Assembly: GCF_000347175.1 (NCBI RefSeq)
Contig: NZ_ANIK01000003.1
Location: 1-64,000, forward strand
Direction of reading: 5' to 3'
From: Leptospira alstonii serovar Sichuan str. 79601
Lineage (GTDB): Bacteria > Spirochaetota > Leptospiria > Leptospirales > Leptospiraceae
Length of the DNA stretch: 64,000 bases
Of the stretch, positions 19,631 to 40,916 are shown one piece after another. The notes beneath the pieces are model-generated. The model searched no databases and was not told the DNA's origin. It worked only from the letters and a program-made list of their open reading frames with translations. Position 1 is the stretch's first letter; each line of letters opens with the position of its first letter. The translations under genes were made by a program, and so were the position numbers.

Positions 19631-19928
19631 AGACGGTTAGAAAGAGTTTCTTCGTCGGAATTTGAATCATCCTATAATTAATATATAAAAGAGATGCTGC
19701 TTCCCCTTCAATGTTATTTCCGACTCAAGGGCTTTAAAAAATTATTTTCAGAACGCAGTATGTAAATTTCAGAAAAATTAATTAATCTCATAATTTTATT
19801 AACCGACAGCCAATTTAAATTATTTATGATTTTATATTAAATTTTTAAAAATAACATCTTAAGTTTTCGCACATTAGAAATCTTGTTTGAGATAATTAAA
19901 CTATTTTTGTTTTCTACTTCTTTAGAAA
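19631..19928. other. AT-rich spacer
   Basis: A very AT-rich stretch between convergent genes. No repeat, hairpin with T-run or open frame of note was seen. Confidence 0.4.
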
Positions 19929-20108
19929 TCACTTTCTCTTAGAAAGAATTTCTTCCTTGCGAACTTTCAATGTTAAGAATAGTTCCTCTCTTTCGTCGTC
20001 GGTGTAACGGGACCAGTTTCCGATTTCGTCGATGGTCCTAAAACATCCCCGGCAATAACCGGATTCAAAATCCATCGTACAGATTTTATTACAAGGCGAA
20101 CGAACCAA
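19929..20108 (-). CDS. DUF1289-family small cysteine-rich protein
   Basis: A 59-residue gene easily missed because of its size. It reads VRSPCNKICTMD near the start, then GYCRGCFRTIDEIGNWSRYT, the four-cysteine pattern C-x3-C-x8-C-x2-C and Trp typical of DUF1289 proteins. Function is unknown; the cysteines suggest an Fe-S or zinc site. The only in-frame start is TTG 20108, since a stop codon lies six codons upstream. It begins five bases after the antiporter stop, so it is probably co-transcribed and perhaps translationally coupled. Confidence 0.8.
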   Translation of the reverse strand: MVRSPCNKICTMDFESGYCRGCFRTIDEIGNWSRYTDDEREELFLTLKVRKEEILSKRK

Positions 20109-20113
20109 TTTGT

Positions 20114-21901
<1,788 letters not shown>

Positions 21902-22363
21902 CTACGGTTTTATCCTAAACTTTATTTCTTACCGCGCCTTGGTTTTTACGATAAGCGTTCGGTTGTTTTCCTATCAGATCTTGCCCTATTTCGGATAATA
22001 GCAAACCCGACATTTCGTTGTTTTTATAATAACCAAATTCGCATGTTGCTTAGATCTCAAGATAAACTTGTCGGAACTCCGACAAGTATCGCCGCTTTTA
22101 ATCGTTCTTATTCCGATTATCCTCTCAACTTATGGAATTGATTACGGCCTTTACGTATTTCAATAATTTTGCGATAAGCTGTAAATCACCCCGCATGCAA
22201 AGGTATGAAAGATTCTCAAACTAAAAAACATTTTTTTTACCCGCCCGGCAAAAACCGAGTCATAAAAAATCATACGGTAATTCGAAATTTTAAAACGACA
22301 TTGTTTACGAAGAAACAATCTCCTAAAAAACGAATCGTTTCTTTCAAACTCGCAAAGAAAATA
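21902..22363. other. Intergenic region with a 20-bp palindrome
   Basis: CTTGTCGGAACTCCGACAAG at 22067-22086 has nine-base arms around a two-base centre. It is preceded by CAAGATAAA, as is a second copy at 52071-52086. The remainder is AT-rich with no supported gene. Confidence 0.45.
22067..22086. repeat. Palindrome C, copy 1
   Basis: Nine-base inverted arms CTTGTCGGA and TCCGACAAG around AC. It could be an operator, a hairpin or the remnant of a larger repeat. Repeat B copies also contain the half-site TTCCGACAAG. Confidence 0.5.
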
Positions 22364-22905
22364 TTAAACGGAAAATTCCCCCGATTCCAAAACGCAAATA
22401 TCCGGCAGATTTCTGTACTTTCCGTCGAAATCCATACCGTAACCCACAACGAACTCGTCGGGAATTCTCCAACCCACGTATTTGACCGGGAATTCCAAGA
22501 TGTTTTTTCTTTCTTTTAAAAGTAGTGTTACGATTTCCAGACTTGCGGGATTACGAGTAAAGATATGTCTTACGAGATATTGAAGAGTAAAACCGGTATC
22601 TAAAATATCTTCCACGAGAATCACATGGCGATCCGAGAGATCGGTATCGATGTCTTTTAACAGCTCGATCCTTCCGGTTGAGGACGTTCCTGAATAAGAT
22701 CTTGCCTGAACAAAATCGATTTCCGTAGAATAAGGAATCGCTTTTGTTAAGTCCGTAAAAAAGTAAATTCCGCCTTTTAATACGCAGATAAAAATCGGAT
22801 TTAGTTTTTTATAATCTTCTGTTATTTCAGAAGCGATAGATTTTACTTTTTCAGAAATCTCATCCCGACTAAAACGAGGATGTAAAATGTCGGAACCTAT
22901 CTTTT

Positions 22906-22909
<4 letters not shown>
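22364..22909 (-). CDS. hpt: Hypoxanthine phosphoribosyltransferase
   Basis: A 181-residue purine-salvage enzyme converting hypoxanthine (and often guanine) plus PRPP to the nucleotide. The PRPP loop is HVILVEDILDTGFTLQYL. The CVLKGGIYFFTDL motif near the N-terminus and YVGWRIPDEFVVGYGMDF near the C-terminus bind the pyrophosphate and base. The frame runs further upstream inside sixA, but ATG 22909, overlapping the sixA stop as ATGA, gives the normal family length. It is translationally coupled to sixA. Confidence 0.92.
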
Positions 22910-23439
<530 letters not shown>

Positions 23440-23498
23440 CTCTCCGGTCAACTTTAAATTCATTGACAAGGGGCAAAAGAGGACGTTAATAATGGGCT

Positions 23499-24173
23499 AT
23501 GAAAAATGTCTTTGCGTTAGCAGGAATGGTTTTACTCGTTTTAATACCGGCCGTGTTAGGCGCACAGTTAGCGGGACCTCCGGACGAGGAAAAAGCAAAA
23601 AAGGACGTTCAAACTCATTGGCTTAAAAAGAATACCGGCGATAAAATCCAATCCATAGAAAGCAACGGAGAACCCGTTCTTATCGAAAACTCCAAACCCA
23701 ACGCGGATATTTTATATAAATTTCCGTTTTTAGTCACCGCAAAACGCAAAGACGGTAGCATAACGCGTACCGAAGTCGGAGCGAATTACGTTTTTATCCG
23801 CACGAAAGGTTGGTTGTTTTCAGAGTTAGGTTTTGGTAAAAATATAGTTCTCTCCGATCCGGGCAAAGAATCCCCTGATAAAGAAACCGCTCTTAAATTG
23901 ATCGAGGAAAGTTTACTCCAAGATCGATGGAAAGGAAAAACGATCGAAAATCTAAAAATCAGCGAACCGATGGCGGGAAGCGATTTGGATACGCATTGGT
24001 ATCGTTATTCGGGAGAATACGAAGTTTCCGAATTTAACATTCGTTATACGTGCTCGAACCTGATCGTAAGACTGTTCAAAGAGGATCCTTCCGCAACGGA
24101 TTGGAAGCTGGATTGGAAAGAAAAAGGAATTTGCAGACAGGTTTCCGGAAATACAAACGAACCTTCTCCTTAA
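23499..24173 (+). CDS. Exported hypothetical protein
   Basis: A 224-residue protein with a clear signal peptide (MKNVFALAGMVLLVLIPAVL, cleavage likely after VLGA, about residue 22). The mature part is hydrophilic with two Cys (TCSNL and GICRQ near the C-terminus) that could form a disulfide. No domain was recognised. It is expected in the periplasm. The gene is divergent from sixA, with the start 84 bases from it. Confidence 0.75.
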   Translation: MKNVFALAGMVLLVLIPAVLGAQLAGPPDEEKAKKDVQTHWLKKNTGDKIQSIESNGEPVLIENSKPNADILYKFPFLVTAKRKDGSITRTEVGANYVFIRTKGWLFSELGFGKNIVLSDPGKESPDKETALKLIEESLLQDRWKGKTIENLKISEPMAGSDLDTHWYRYSGEYEVSEFNIRYTCSNLIVRLFKEDPSATDWKLDWKEKGICRQVSGNTNEPSP

Positions 24174-24225
24174 ATGGAAATATATCTCAACCTTTGATAT
24201 GCAGAATTCCTAACACCCTATTAAC

Positions 24226-24325
<100 letters not shown>

Positions 24326-24460
24326 TTTATTACACAGAACTTAAGATTAGAATATTATAAAGTTTTTTATGATCAAAACTGAACGTAAAACCCGCTTTGA
24401 TTTCGGATAAAAACCGGCAAACCTACAAAAATTCCTCTCCGAACAACATGCGTTTTTCTT

Positions 24461-25054
<594 letters not shown>

Positions 25055-25058
25055 TTTC

Positions 25059-26510
<1,452 letters not shown>

Positions 26511-26559
26511 TCCCTAATTTATATTTAATAAAATCGTAATATTCTAAAACAATCCTAAA

Positions 26560-27678
<1,119 letters not shown>

Positions 27679-27704
27679 CTCTAAAACTATTTAATTCTCA
27701 GGAA

Positions 27705-29752
<2,048 letters not shown>

Positions 29753-29881
29753 GACGAGCTCTTTTCCTATTTTAGTTTCGGTTTTCCGTCGAAATGGATA
29801 TCGAATTAAAATCGACGATTCGATCGATTTTCAACGTTATGCGCCGTATACTCTTACAAACGATTATTCAAATAACGCACA

Positions 29882-30613
29882 TTAGGCGTTTTTTACGATT
29901 CCGTAAATCAAGGACGGGAAAAAACGCAAGGCCCACCTCAAATACTTCACAACTCCGATTCCGATATATTCCCGATCCCTTTCCAGGGCGGAAATAAATT
30001 CGTCGGCCAATGCGGAGGTAGTCAACTTGTTTTTTCCTCTTCCTTCCGTCATCGGAGTATCCACTTGAGGAGGAAGCATCTCGATCACTTTAACGTTGGT
30101 TCCTTCCATTTGATAACGAAGCGCCTCCGTAAAAAGATGCAAACCCGCCTTTGTTCCGCAATAGAGAGGAGCCGATTTTTTAGGAACCAAGGCTAAGCCC
30201 GAAGTCACGTTCACAATCGCGGACTTAGGTTGCGATTTTAGAATCGGGATCAAGATAGATATAAGACGAACCGGAACGGTTAAATTTGTTTGAATTTCCT
30301 TTTCGATCGAAACGCTTTGATCCGAATCTTTCGAAAAATCGGGATTGAATTGTATCCCTGCGTTGTTGATCAAAATATTAAGCGAAGTATATTTTTTGCG
30401 AATCAAAGAAATCAAGGTATCAAAATCCTTCGACTTTGTAAGATCGCAACGAATGGTTTTTATTCCGGGAATCGACGACAACTCGGAAAGGGAATCCTTG
30501 TTTCTTCCCAAAGCGAGAACCGTGTTTCCCAAACCCGCAAACCTCTTTGCAAGTTCGAGACCGATTCCCGAAGTTGCACCGGTGATCAATATCGTATTTC
30601 CGGAAAGTTTCAT
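29882..30613 (-). CDS. Short-chain dehydrogenase/reductase (DltE-like)
   Basis: A 243-residue SDR. The NAD(P)-binding TGATSGIGLELAKRF starts near residue 11. NNAG follows at about 88-91, and the active-site YCGTK at about 151-155 gives Tyr and Lys. The sequence after the active site (LHLFTEALRYQMEGTNVKV) resembles the DltE group of oxidoreductases. The substrate is unknown. ATG 30613 is well placed. It is divergent from nothing and follows the fructosamine-kinase-type gene on the same strand with a 61-bp gap. Confidence 0.87.
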   Translation of the reverse strand: MKLSGNTILITGATSGIGLELAKRFAGLGNTVLALGRNKDSLSELSSIPGIKTIRCDLTKSKDFDTLISLIRKKYTSLNILINNAGIQFNPDFSKDSDQSVSIEKEIQTNLTVPVRLISILIPILKSQPKSAIVNVTSGLALVPKKSAPLYCGTKAGLHLFTEALRYQMEGTNVKVIEMLPPQVDTPMTEGRGKNKLTTSALADEFISALERDREYIGIGVVKYLRWALRFFPSLIYGIVKNA

Positions 30614-30674
30614 GATCCGTTCATCTTCTTTTTTGAAACGGATTGATCAAGCAATTCACAAATCCAAATCGGAA

Positions 30675-31565
<891 letters not shown>

Positions 31566-31911
31566 AAATTCGCTTCCTTCCGAATGATTTCGGTTCTTTT
31601 CCTATGGATAGAAAATCGGTCTGAAAGGTTCCCGGGTTGATTGAAATTTACCGCGTTTCTCAAAAGTTAACGAACGATTCATGGATAAAGACAAAAGCCG
31701 CTTGAGTTTCCATTTATTCTATCAAAATGTTAAGCCGCAACGGTTCTTATGAATTAACTCCGATGATCCGTAAGACGTGAACATCTTAAGAATTCTTACC
31801 GCACGCTTATTGTTTGCCGAATGTGCACTATGAGCAACAGTCCGTTCCGTACATTGGTGTTAGACTTTGATCGCACCCATTAAGGGACAATCGATATTGT
31901 TTTAGAAGGAT

Positions 31912-32073
31912 ATTTTTTCAAGACCGTATACGATCCGTTATACGGGACCAGTCATCTTATCGGATGGCAATTTTAAATATTCTCCACATCCGAAAGATTT
32001 CGTTAATTTGATTAAGAATTATAAAATCAGAATCATTCTTTCGATTACTGCAATTTCCAAAAACGACTTTTGA
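31912..32073 (+). pseudogene. Degraded IS3-type transposase fragment
   Basis: One frame reads GPVILSDGNFKYSPHPKDFV then NLIKNYKIRI before a stop. It resembles the DDE integrase core of IS3-family OrfB proteins (SDxGSQYxS..F...L...GI) but lacks start, flanks and remaining catalytic residues. It is too short for a firm family call. Confidence 0.35.
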
Positions 32074-32161
32074 AGTTTTCAATTTTATCTCGATGATACA
32101 TAAGGAATTCAAGTTATCGTTTGATTGAGATTTTTATAAATTCCAACCTACCGAAGACGGC

Positions 32162-32202
32162 TACTTGCAAAAAGTATGATTTTCTGATAGATAAAATCTC
32201 CG
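32162..32202 (+). repeat. Dispersed repeat B, copy 2 (terminator-like)
   Basis: ACTTGCAAAAAGTATGATTT then TCTGATAGATAAAATCTCC. It lies about 30 bases past the stop of the last gene of the hydrogenase-like operon. On the minus strand the hairpin is followed by a T-run, so it may end that transcript. Confidence 0.6.
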
Positions 32203-32232
32203 ACTGCCTTTTTAATTCTTATCTAATTTAGA

Positions 32233-33050
32233 TTATTTTGTTTTTCTTAAGTTTTGAACGTATTTTGCGAGTTCGGCACGAAAAGAAAATTCCCTTATTC
32301 CCATCAGATAACGAAACGCGGAAACGATCACATCGGGACGCGGAGGATCTCCCGCGATAAACAAATCCGGTTCTTTTGGAAGTTTACCAAGTTTAAATAA
32401 CCCGCCGGAAACCGCTTCCGATCCGCAAGCTATCAAAGCTTTCGGAGAAGGCATCGTTTCCCATGCGGTATCTAACGGACCTTCCATATTCGGTCCGACC
32501 GGTCCTGAATAAACCAATGCGTCCGCGTGTTTCGGAGAAGCTACCACTCGAACCCTGCTCGCTTCACTATCAAAAAGAGAGTTGAAGCTCGCGTTGATTT
32601 CCGCTTCGGTAGTATTATTACCGGCGGCCGCAACTTCTCTGTATTGGAATCCGTTTTTTTTCGTGATCTTCCTGAATTGTTTCACTTCTTCGGTTTCTAC
32701 TTCCGGTTTTTCATCGGGTATTCCGCCGATATACGTTACCTTTAAGGCCTCGCGATCCGTGGAATATACGTGAACAAAACCGGAATCTATGATCTTACCG
32801 TCGGAACACACCTCCGAACATCTCCCGCATTGCAGACAAGCGCCGTAATCAAAACTCATCTTATCCTTAGAATGAATTTTGAGAGAATGTGTCGGACAAA
32901 CTTGTTCGCAGGATTTACACGTTAGGCAAGACTCGTTCGAAGTCAAAACGGGAACCGGAATACCTCTTGCGTTCGGATTGAACGGGGAAACTTTCTTGTA
33001 GTTCATCGTCTTTGCCGGACGAAGAATATTCAGTATTTCGAATATAATTT

Positions 33051-33054
<4 letters not shown>
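32233..33054 (-). CDS. Ehr/hydrogenase-like small subunit fused to a 2[4Fe-4S] ferredoxin
   Basis: 273 residues. The N-terminal half holds two [4Fe-4S] motifs: Cys43, 46, 49, 53 and Cys73, 76, 79, 83, a HyfH/HycF-like ferredoxin. Residues about 133-252 are a NuoB/HyfI-like domain (PKHADALVYSGPVGPN; EAVSGGLF; GDPPRPDVI). The four cysteines that normally hold the proximal (N2-type) cluster are absent: the expected CxxC region reads AGNNTTEAEIN, GDCA is GSEA, and GCPPRP is GDPPRP. Electron flow to a catalytic site is therefore doubtful. It overlaps the large subunit by 4 bp and is the last gene of the operon. Confidence 0.85.
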
Positions 33055-34460
<1,406 letters not shown>

Positions 34461-35669
34461 TCAAAATCCTCCTTGCAACAATCGATAAAATCCCCAAATC
34501 CCGATCCCCAAAAGGGTGGAACAGAGAAGTAAGGAATCAAGAAGTCGAATATTCAACGTTAAAGCGAAGTCCTTTGCGAACGGCCTGTGTTTCAAATTAA
34601 ACAACGGAACGGTTTTATATATGATTACTCCAAAAAAAACCAAACCGAGAAAGGGTACGGAAATCACAAACCATTGTTTTTGCGCCCAACCCGCCTTTAA
34701 GAGTAGAAGATCGCTGACAAAGACCGGCGATCCGGGAAGTACGAACGCGAGGAAGATCGCTATCGTATAAAGGGAAAGCGCCCTTTTATTGATCGCCTCC
34801 GAAAGAAATATCTTACTCAATTCCCTTGCGCCCGAATCCATTCTTACGATTCCCATCGTTAAAAAGAGAAGGGCTTTTAAAACGATATTACCCGCCATTA
34901 AATAGTTAAAAATCGAATCCGGAAGATCCATCCAAAGAAATATCGCAAGAGCCCCGCTGTGAAACAAAGCGACTTTCGCCGTCATCATTCTTAAGTCGTT
35001 TCTTTGATACAAAGCAACGATACTCTGAAGCATCGTCGCCAGACCGAGAATCAGCAAACCGTCGGCGGCGCTGAACGTAGTCGGATACAATTGATGATCC
35101 ATATGGATGAAAGGACGAATTGCAAAACAAACCGAAACCGGAATGAAAGCCGCGATCAAAGCCGAAATTTGACTCGGACTATCCCCGTAGGTATCGACAA
35201 CCCATACGTGATTCGGGAACAATCCCAATTTCGCGGAATAGCCGAAGATGGCCAACCATAGCCCGATTTCAATCCACAGATTTTCAGGATGTTCCGAAAT
35301 ACGTCCCGCGAGAATTTCCACGGGGTGATCGATGCCGTGTAACGTTGCCGTTACGATTATGATCCCGAGAAAAGCAAGCCCCAATCCGAACGAATTGATC
35401 AAAAGAAACTTCCAGGCAATCGGAAACGATTTTGATGTCCCGCTCGAAGATACGAGCAACGTTCCCGTAAAAGTCGTCGCTTCGATGAGAACCCATTGTA
35501 ACGCGGAACCTTCCGCATTCCATGCGGCAAAACTCAAAGAAGCGCATACGATCATTAAGACGGACCACATGGCAATCCGACTTTGACCTCTGGTCGGCGC
35601 AAAAATATAAGCGATCAAAATAATAAGGAGAACGACGGCCCCGATACCGTTTAGATAAAATAGAGTCAT
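34461..35669 (-). CDS. Proton-pumping antiporter-like subunit (HyfF/NuoN-like)
   Basis: 402 residues with about 11-12 membrane helices. It belongs to the Mrp/NuoL-M-N antiporter-like family, shown by SAKLGLFPNHVWVVDTYGDS (expected Lys and HxW...P region) and PGSPVFVSDLLLLKAG (usual G-P-F.SEF.i). It is shorter than canonical NuoN/HyfF, so a terminal helix may be missing. It would move protons or sodium in the membrane arm. Four-base overlap with the HyfE-like gene and direct abutment to the large-subunit gene show operon membership. Confidence 0.82.
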   Translation of the reverse strand: MTLFYLNGIGAVVLLIILIAYIFAPTRGQSRIAMWSVLMIVCASLSFAAWNAEGSALQWVLIEATTFTGTLLVSSSGTSKSFPIAWKFLLINSFGLGLAFLGIIIVTATLHGIDHPVEILAGRISEHPENLWIEIGLWLAIFGYSAKLGLFPNHVWVVDTYGDSPSQISALIAAFIPVSVCFAIRPFIHMDHQLYPTTFSAADGLLILGLATMLQSIVALYQRNDLRMMTAKVALFHSGALAIFLWMDLPDSIFNYLMAGNIVLKALLFLTMGIVRMDSGARELSKIFLSEAINKRALSLYTIAIFLAFVLPGSPVFVSDLLLLKAGWAQKQWFVISVPFLGLVFFGVIIYKTVPLFNLKHRPFAKDFALTLNIRLLDSLLLCSTLLGIGIWGFYRLLQGGF

Positions 35670-36286
35670 GTCGATACCTCGTCTTTTTCGGATTCATGCT
35701 CGTTTTGCATACTGACTCTGAGAGTCGAAGCCGCGCCGATAATAAACACCGCATCAAGGAACGAACCGAATTCTATACCCAACGGCAAACCGGTTCGTAG
35801 AATTTGTGTCAGAAGAAACGTCCCGTTTTCAAAAACGCCGAAGGAAGCGATTACCGGAACCCAATGACGACGAACCACAAAGCCGACCATTCCGACATAT
35901 AATATTAGAAAAGTATAAAGGAAGGACATTTGATTCACTTCGCCAAAACGGTATTTGGTAAAACCGAACATTAAAAATCCAATCAACGCACCGATCGATA
36001 AAAGTGCGAAAGTCGGAATGTAACCGATTTTCGGAAACGTAGATTCTACGGAGTTGGTTTTTCTTGCCGTCCAGAAAAGGATAAGCGGCGTTAGAATTAC
36101 TTTAAAAAAAACGATCATACCCGCCAAAAAAAGACTATGAGTATTGAAACCCGAGTCTTCAAAAAGCGGGACAAGCAGGAAAACACTTTGAAAACCGAGT
36201 AATAACACCAAACGTTTTATCCGATTTTCCAATAAAACCACAACTCCTATCAATAGGAGAATTAAATAACTGAATTCTGTTCCCAT
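35666..36286 (-). CDS. HyfE-like membrane subunit
   Basis: 206 residues with about six membrane helices. Position in the cluster and the segment FENGTFLLTQILRTGLPLGIE, with its conserved glutamate, fit HyfE of hydrogenase-4-type complexes, which resembles NuoK. The C-terminus is short and charged. The ATG at 36286 is the start. It lies 15 bases after the HyfC-like gene and overlaps the next gene by 4 bp. Confidence 0.8.
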   Translation of the reverse strand: MGTEFSYLILLLIGVVVLLENRIKRLVLLLGFQSVFLLVPLFEDSGFNTHSLFLAGMIVFFKVILTPLILFWTARKTNSVESTFPKIGYIPTFALLSIGALIGFLMFGFTKYRFGEVNQMSFLYTFLILYVGMVGFVVRRHWVPVIASFGVFENGTFLLTQILRTGLPLGIEFGSFLDAVFIIGAASTLRVSMQNEHESEKDEVST

Positions 36287-36301
36287 ATAATTTTCCTAGG
36301 A

Positions 36302-37189
36302 TCATCCTAATTTGAGAAGTATGCCCAAGAAGAGCATAAAGATAAAATTTAAACCCAGTAGTTCGGGAATCCAACGCCATCGTCTTCTCGTACTATTCGA
36401 TTCTATATATCCCACACAAAACGAAACGAAAAGCGCTCCTAAAATCGCAACGACGTCCAACCAGAATTTCGAAACGGTATGGTTTATAAAAAACTCCCCG
36501 TGATAAATTCCGATCTTTGCGACAAATAAAAACAAGGAACTCGTTTTGAGTTGTTGCGCTAACTCGAAAAACGCGCGCCTGCTTCCGGAGGCCTCCAAAA
36601 GCATCGCTTCGTGAACCATAGTAAGTTCGAGATGGGTTCTCGGATCGTCAAACGGCGGTTTGGCGAGTTCCGCTAAGATTACCAACGAAGTGCCGAGCAG
36701 AAATAATCCGCCGAACGCAAGGCTCGCAAAATTCGCGTTCACGACGATATGAGATTCGAATACGACTAAAACCAGAATCAAAACAGGTTCGCAGAACACG
36801 AAAAGAATCACTTCTCTCGCCGATCCCATTCCTGCAAAGGAAGTTCCGTTTTCCACCGAATAGGCGAGTAACGCGAATCGGATGATTCCTATTAAAAAGG
36901 GAATCAAAAGAAACGAAGCCCATTCGTAACTGACCAAACTCCAAACGACCAATCCCGCGACAAAGGCGATGACAGGAGACGCTTCCGTAAAAAATCCGGA
37001 AAAGGGTCCGTCCACCGGTTTTTTACGGATCATTCTCATCGCATCGTAGAGAATTTGAAACACGGGCGCGCCGATTCTTCCTTGCGCATAAGAACGAACT
37101 TTGAGCACGATTCCACCGCAAAGAAACGGAAGAAGCAAAAACGAAAGGATCCGAACTACCGAGTCAAGGTATCCAAGAATAATTTCCAT
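36302..37189 (-). CDS. HyfC/NuoH-like membrane subunit
   Basis: 295 residues, about eight helices. It is related to complex I NuoH and HycD/HyfC, the subunit joining the peripheral and membrane arms. Conserved stretches are RSYAQGRIGAPVFQILYD (32-49) and AKPPFDDPRTHLELTMVHEA (about 175-194), the latter matching the family's E..R.PFD..E....E pattern. It starts at ATG 37189 with GGAG, 34 bases inside the preceding gene. Confidence 0.88.
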   Translation of the reverse strand: MEIILGYLDSVVRILSFLLLPFLCGGIVLKVRSYAQGRIGAPVFQILYDAMRMIRKKPVDGPFSGFFTEASPVIAFVAGLVVWSLVSYEWASFLLIPFLIGIIRFALLAYSVENGTSFAGMGSAREVILFVFCEPVLILVLVVFESHIVVNANFASLAFGGLFLLGTSLVILAELAKPPFDDPRTHLELTMVHEAMLLEASGSRRAFFELAQQLKTSSLFLFVAKIGIYHGEFFINHTVSKFWLDVVAILGALFVSFCVGYIESNSTRRRWRWIPELLGLNFIFMLFLGILLKLG

Positions 37190-38877
37190 AAATCTCCTTC
37201 AGCCAGTTTCAAGCCGATAATCAAAAATAAGAGCAACACGACGGTTGCGGAAGAAAATGCAAGATTGATCGAAATCGTTTCCTCATCGGCTTCGTTGACT
37301 TGCGTTTTAAACGTATCCAACAATCTCACGATTCCGTTTAGGATCGCTTCGTCCAACTTCGAACTTCCGTTTTCATTCGTGAAATACCTTCCCAAAGAAC
37401 CGATCAGCGGATCGGAAATTCCATTCGAAGGAATCGCCACATCGGCCCCTTTGTAATTCCCGCCGCAATCCCAGAGTTTTCTTCGTTCTATTTTCGTTCT
37501 CAAACCGAATACTCCGACGACAAGAATCGTCAAAAATCCGATCAGGTTTACGCTCGCCAAACCGCGATACCAGTTCTCATCCAACCAATCTTTGGTGGGG
37601 GAATGATAGAACGTATAAGCGGAAATTCCAAGAGAGATCGCGAGAATTAAAGACCCGCTTAAGATCAATGAATATCGAACCAGCCGCGGAGGAACATTCT
37701 CCGTCCAATTCGTCCTAGGTCTGGAAATGACCATTCCCAAAAAGATTCTCAAATGGCCGACCGCACCCAATGCCAAACCCGACGAAACCAATATCAAAAG
37801 AGGGAGAATCAGAATCGCACTTTGTCCCGGAATTTCCAAAACACCCGCAACAAGTTTGACAAACGTCGCCTCGGTAAGAAAACCCGTCGTTCCGGGTAAC
37901 GCGAGAAAACTAATGGTTCCTAAACTTAACAATGCGGTGGAAAGTCCGGAATTTTTTCCGATTCCCGTATTCTGATCTATATTAGAACTTCCTGAAAGTC
38001 TAATAAGGTAACCGATGGATAGGAATTGAAACGTCTTACTGATGCTATGATGAATGAGCGAGATAAAGAAAAGAAAGGAAAAGGATACGCTCAAAACCTT
38101 GAGTCCTTCCACGTTGCTGTCCTTCCACAATGCGGAAAGTAACAAACACAACATTAGAAAATTCGTATTTTCAACCGTGCTGTAAGCGATCGCCTTTCTT
38201 ACGTCTTTTGCAAATACGGAACTAAGTCCCGCCCACAAAACGCCGAATCCGGCCAATGGAATCAGTATCTTTATGATCACCGAGTTTCCGATCCAAGGAA
38301 CGACGAGTTGGTGAAAAAGAATCAAGGGAAGATTGACTAAAACTCCCGAATACGCCGCCGACGCGTGCGGCGGAGCCCCGGCGTGGACTTCCGGAAGCCA
38401 AAAGTGGAGTCCGAAAAATTCCGCCTTAACCAACAAACCTAACACAAGGAAGAATTTTCCAAGGTCGTCGTCCGGAGAATAAATCCAATAGGTGAAACAT
38501 AAAATTCCGACCCCGCTCGCAAGTAACAGCGCGATAAAACTTTTTGCGGACGAAGAGGTCCAATTTTCTCCCTGATAAAGAAGAAATCCGCTAACCGTGG
38601 ATAATTCCCAAAACAAAACCAACCAGATCGTCTTTCCCGCAAAAAAACAAAGTCCCGTACTCAAAAAGAATACGGCATATCCCAAAAGGACCGTTTTCTT
38701 TTTGAGTCGTTCGTATCCGCCTACGAATACGGAGATAATCAGACCGACTATTGCTTGGAGACTCAAGCCGATGAGAATAGCGCTGTCCTGGTCGAAAAAA
38801 TTCTTACCGAGCGCTTTACCGATTAGGAAAGGAGCGATAAGACTCATCAAGACGAGTAAATAGGATAAAATTACCAT
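37156..38877 (-). CDS. HyfB/NuoL-like proton-translocating subunit
   Basis: 573 residues with about 14-16 membrane helices. The antiporter motif KAEFFGLHFWLPEVHAGAPP and SAAYSGVLVNL match HyfB/NuoL, where Lys and His take part in proton transfer. A C-terminal helix near 555-573 follows a hydrophilic loop with CGGNY. An in-frame TTG at 38889 sits one base from the GGAG sequence, so ATG 38877 (spacing 13) is preferred. It follows the porin gene closely and overlaps the HyfC-like gene. Confidence 0.86.
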   Translation of the reverse strand: MVILSYLLVLMSLIAPFLIGKALGKNFFDQDSAILIGLSLQAIVGLIISVFVGGYERLKKKTVLLGYAVFFLSTGLCFFAGKTIWLVLFWELSTVSGFLLYQGENWTSSSAKSFIALLLASGVGILCFTYWIYSPDDDLGKFFLVLGLLVKAEFFGLHFWLPEVHAGAPPHASAAYSGVLVNLPLILFHQLVVPWIGNSVIIKILIPLAGFGVLWAGLSSVFAKDVRKAIAYSTVENTNFLMLCLLLSALWKDSNVEGLKVLSVSFSFLFFISLIHHSISKTFQFLSIGYLIRLSGSSNIDQNTGIGKNSGLSTALLSLGTISFLALPGTTGFLTEATFVKLVAGVLEIPGQSAILILPLLILVSSGLALGAVGHLRIFLGMVISRPRTNWTENVPPRLVRYSLILSGSLILAISLGISAYTFYHSPTKDWLDENWYRGLASVNLIGFLTILVVGVFGLRTKIERRKLWDCGGNYKGADVAIPSNGISDPLIGSLGRYFTNENGSSKLDEAILNGIVRLLDTFKTQVNEADEETISINLAFSSATVVLLLFLIIGLKLAEGDLWKLFLDTLTR

Positions 38878-38899
38878 CGATATATTCAATCTCCTTTAT

Positions 38900-40867
<1,968 letters not shown>

Positions 40868-40916
40868 AAATCTACCCTAATTGATTCAGTTAAACTTAAG
40901 AAAGAGCGCTAAACTT

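Larger units (their letters stand above)
31566..32232. other. Long intergenic region with transposase relic and repeat B
   Basis: 667 bp without an intact gene. It holds a probable transposase relic at 31912-32073 and repeat B copy 2 at 32162-32202, just beyond the end of the hydrogenase-like operon. The rest (31566-31900) shows no clear structure. Confidence 0.5.
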
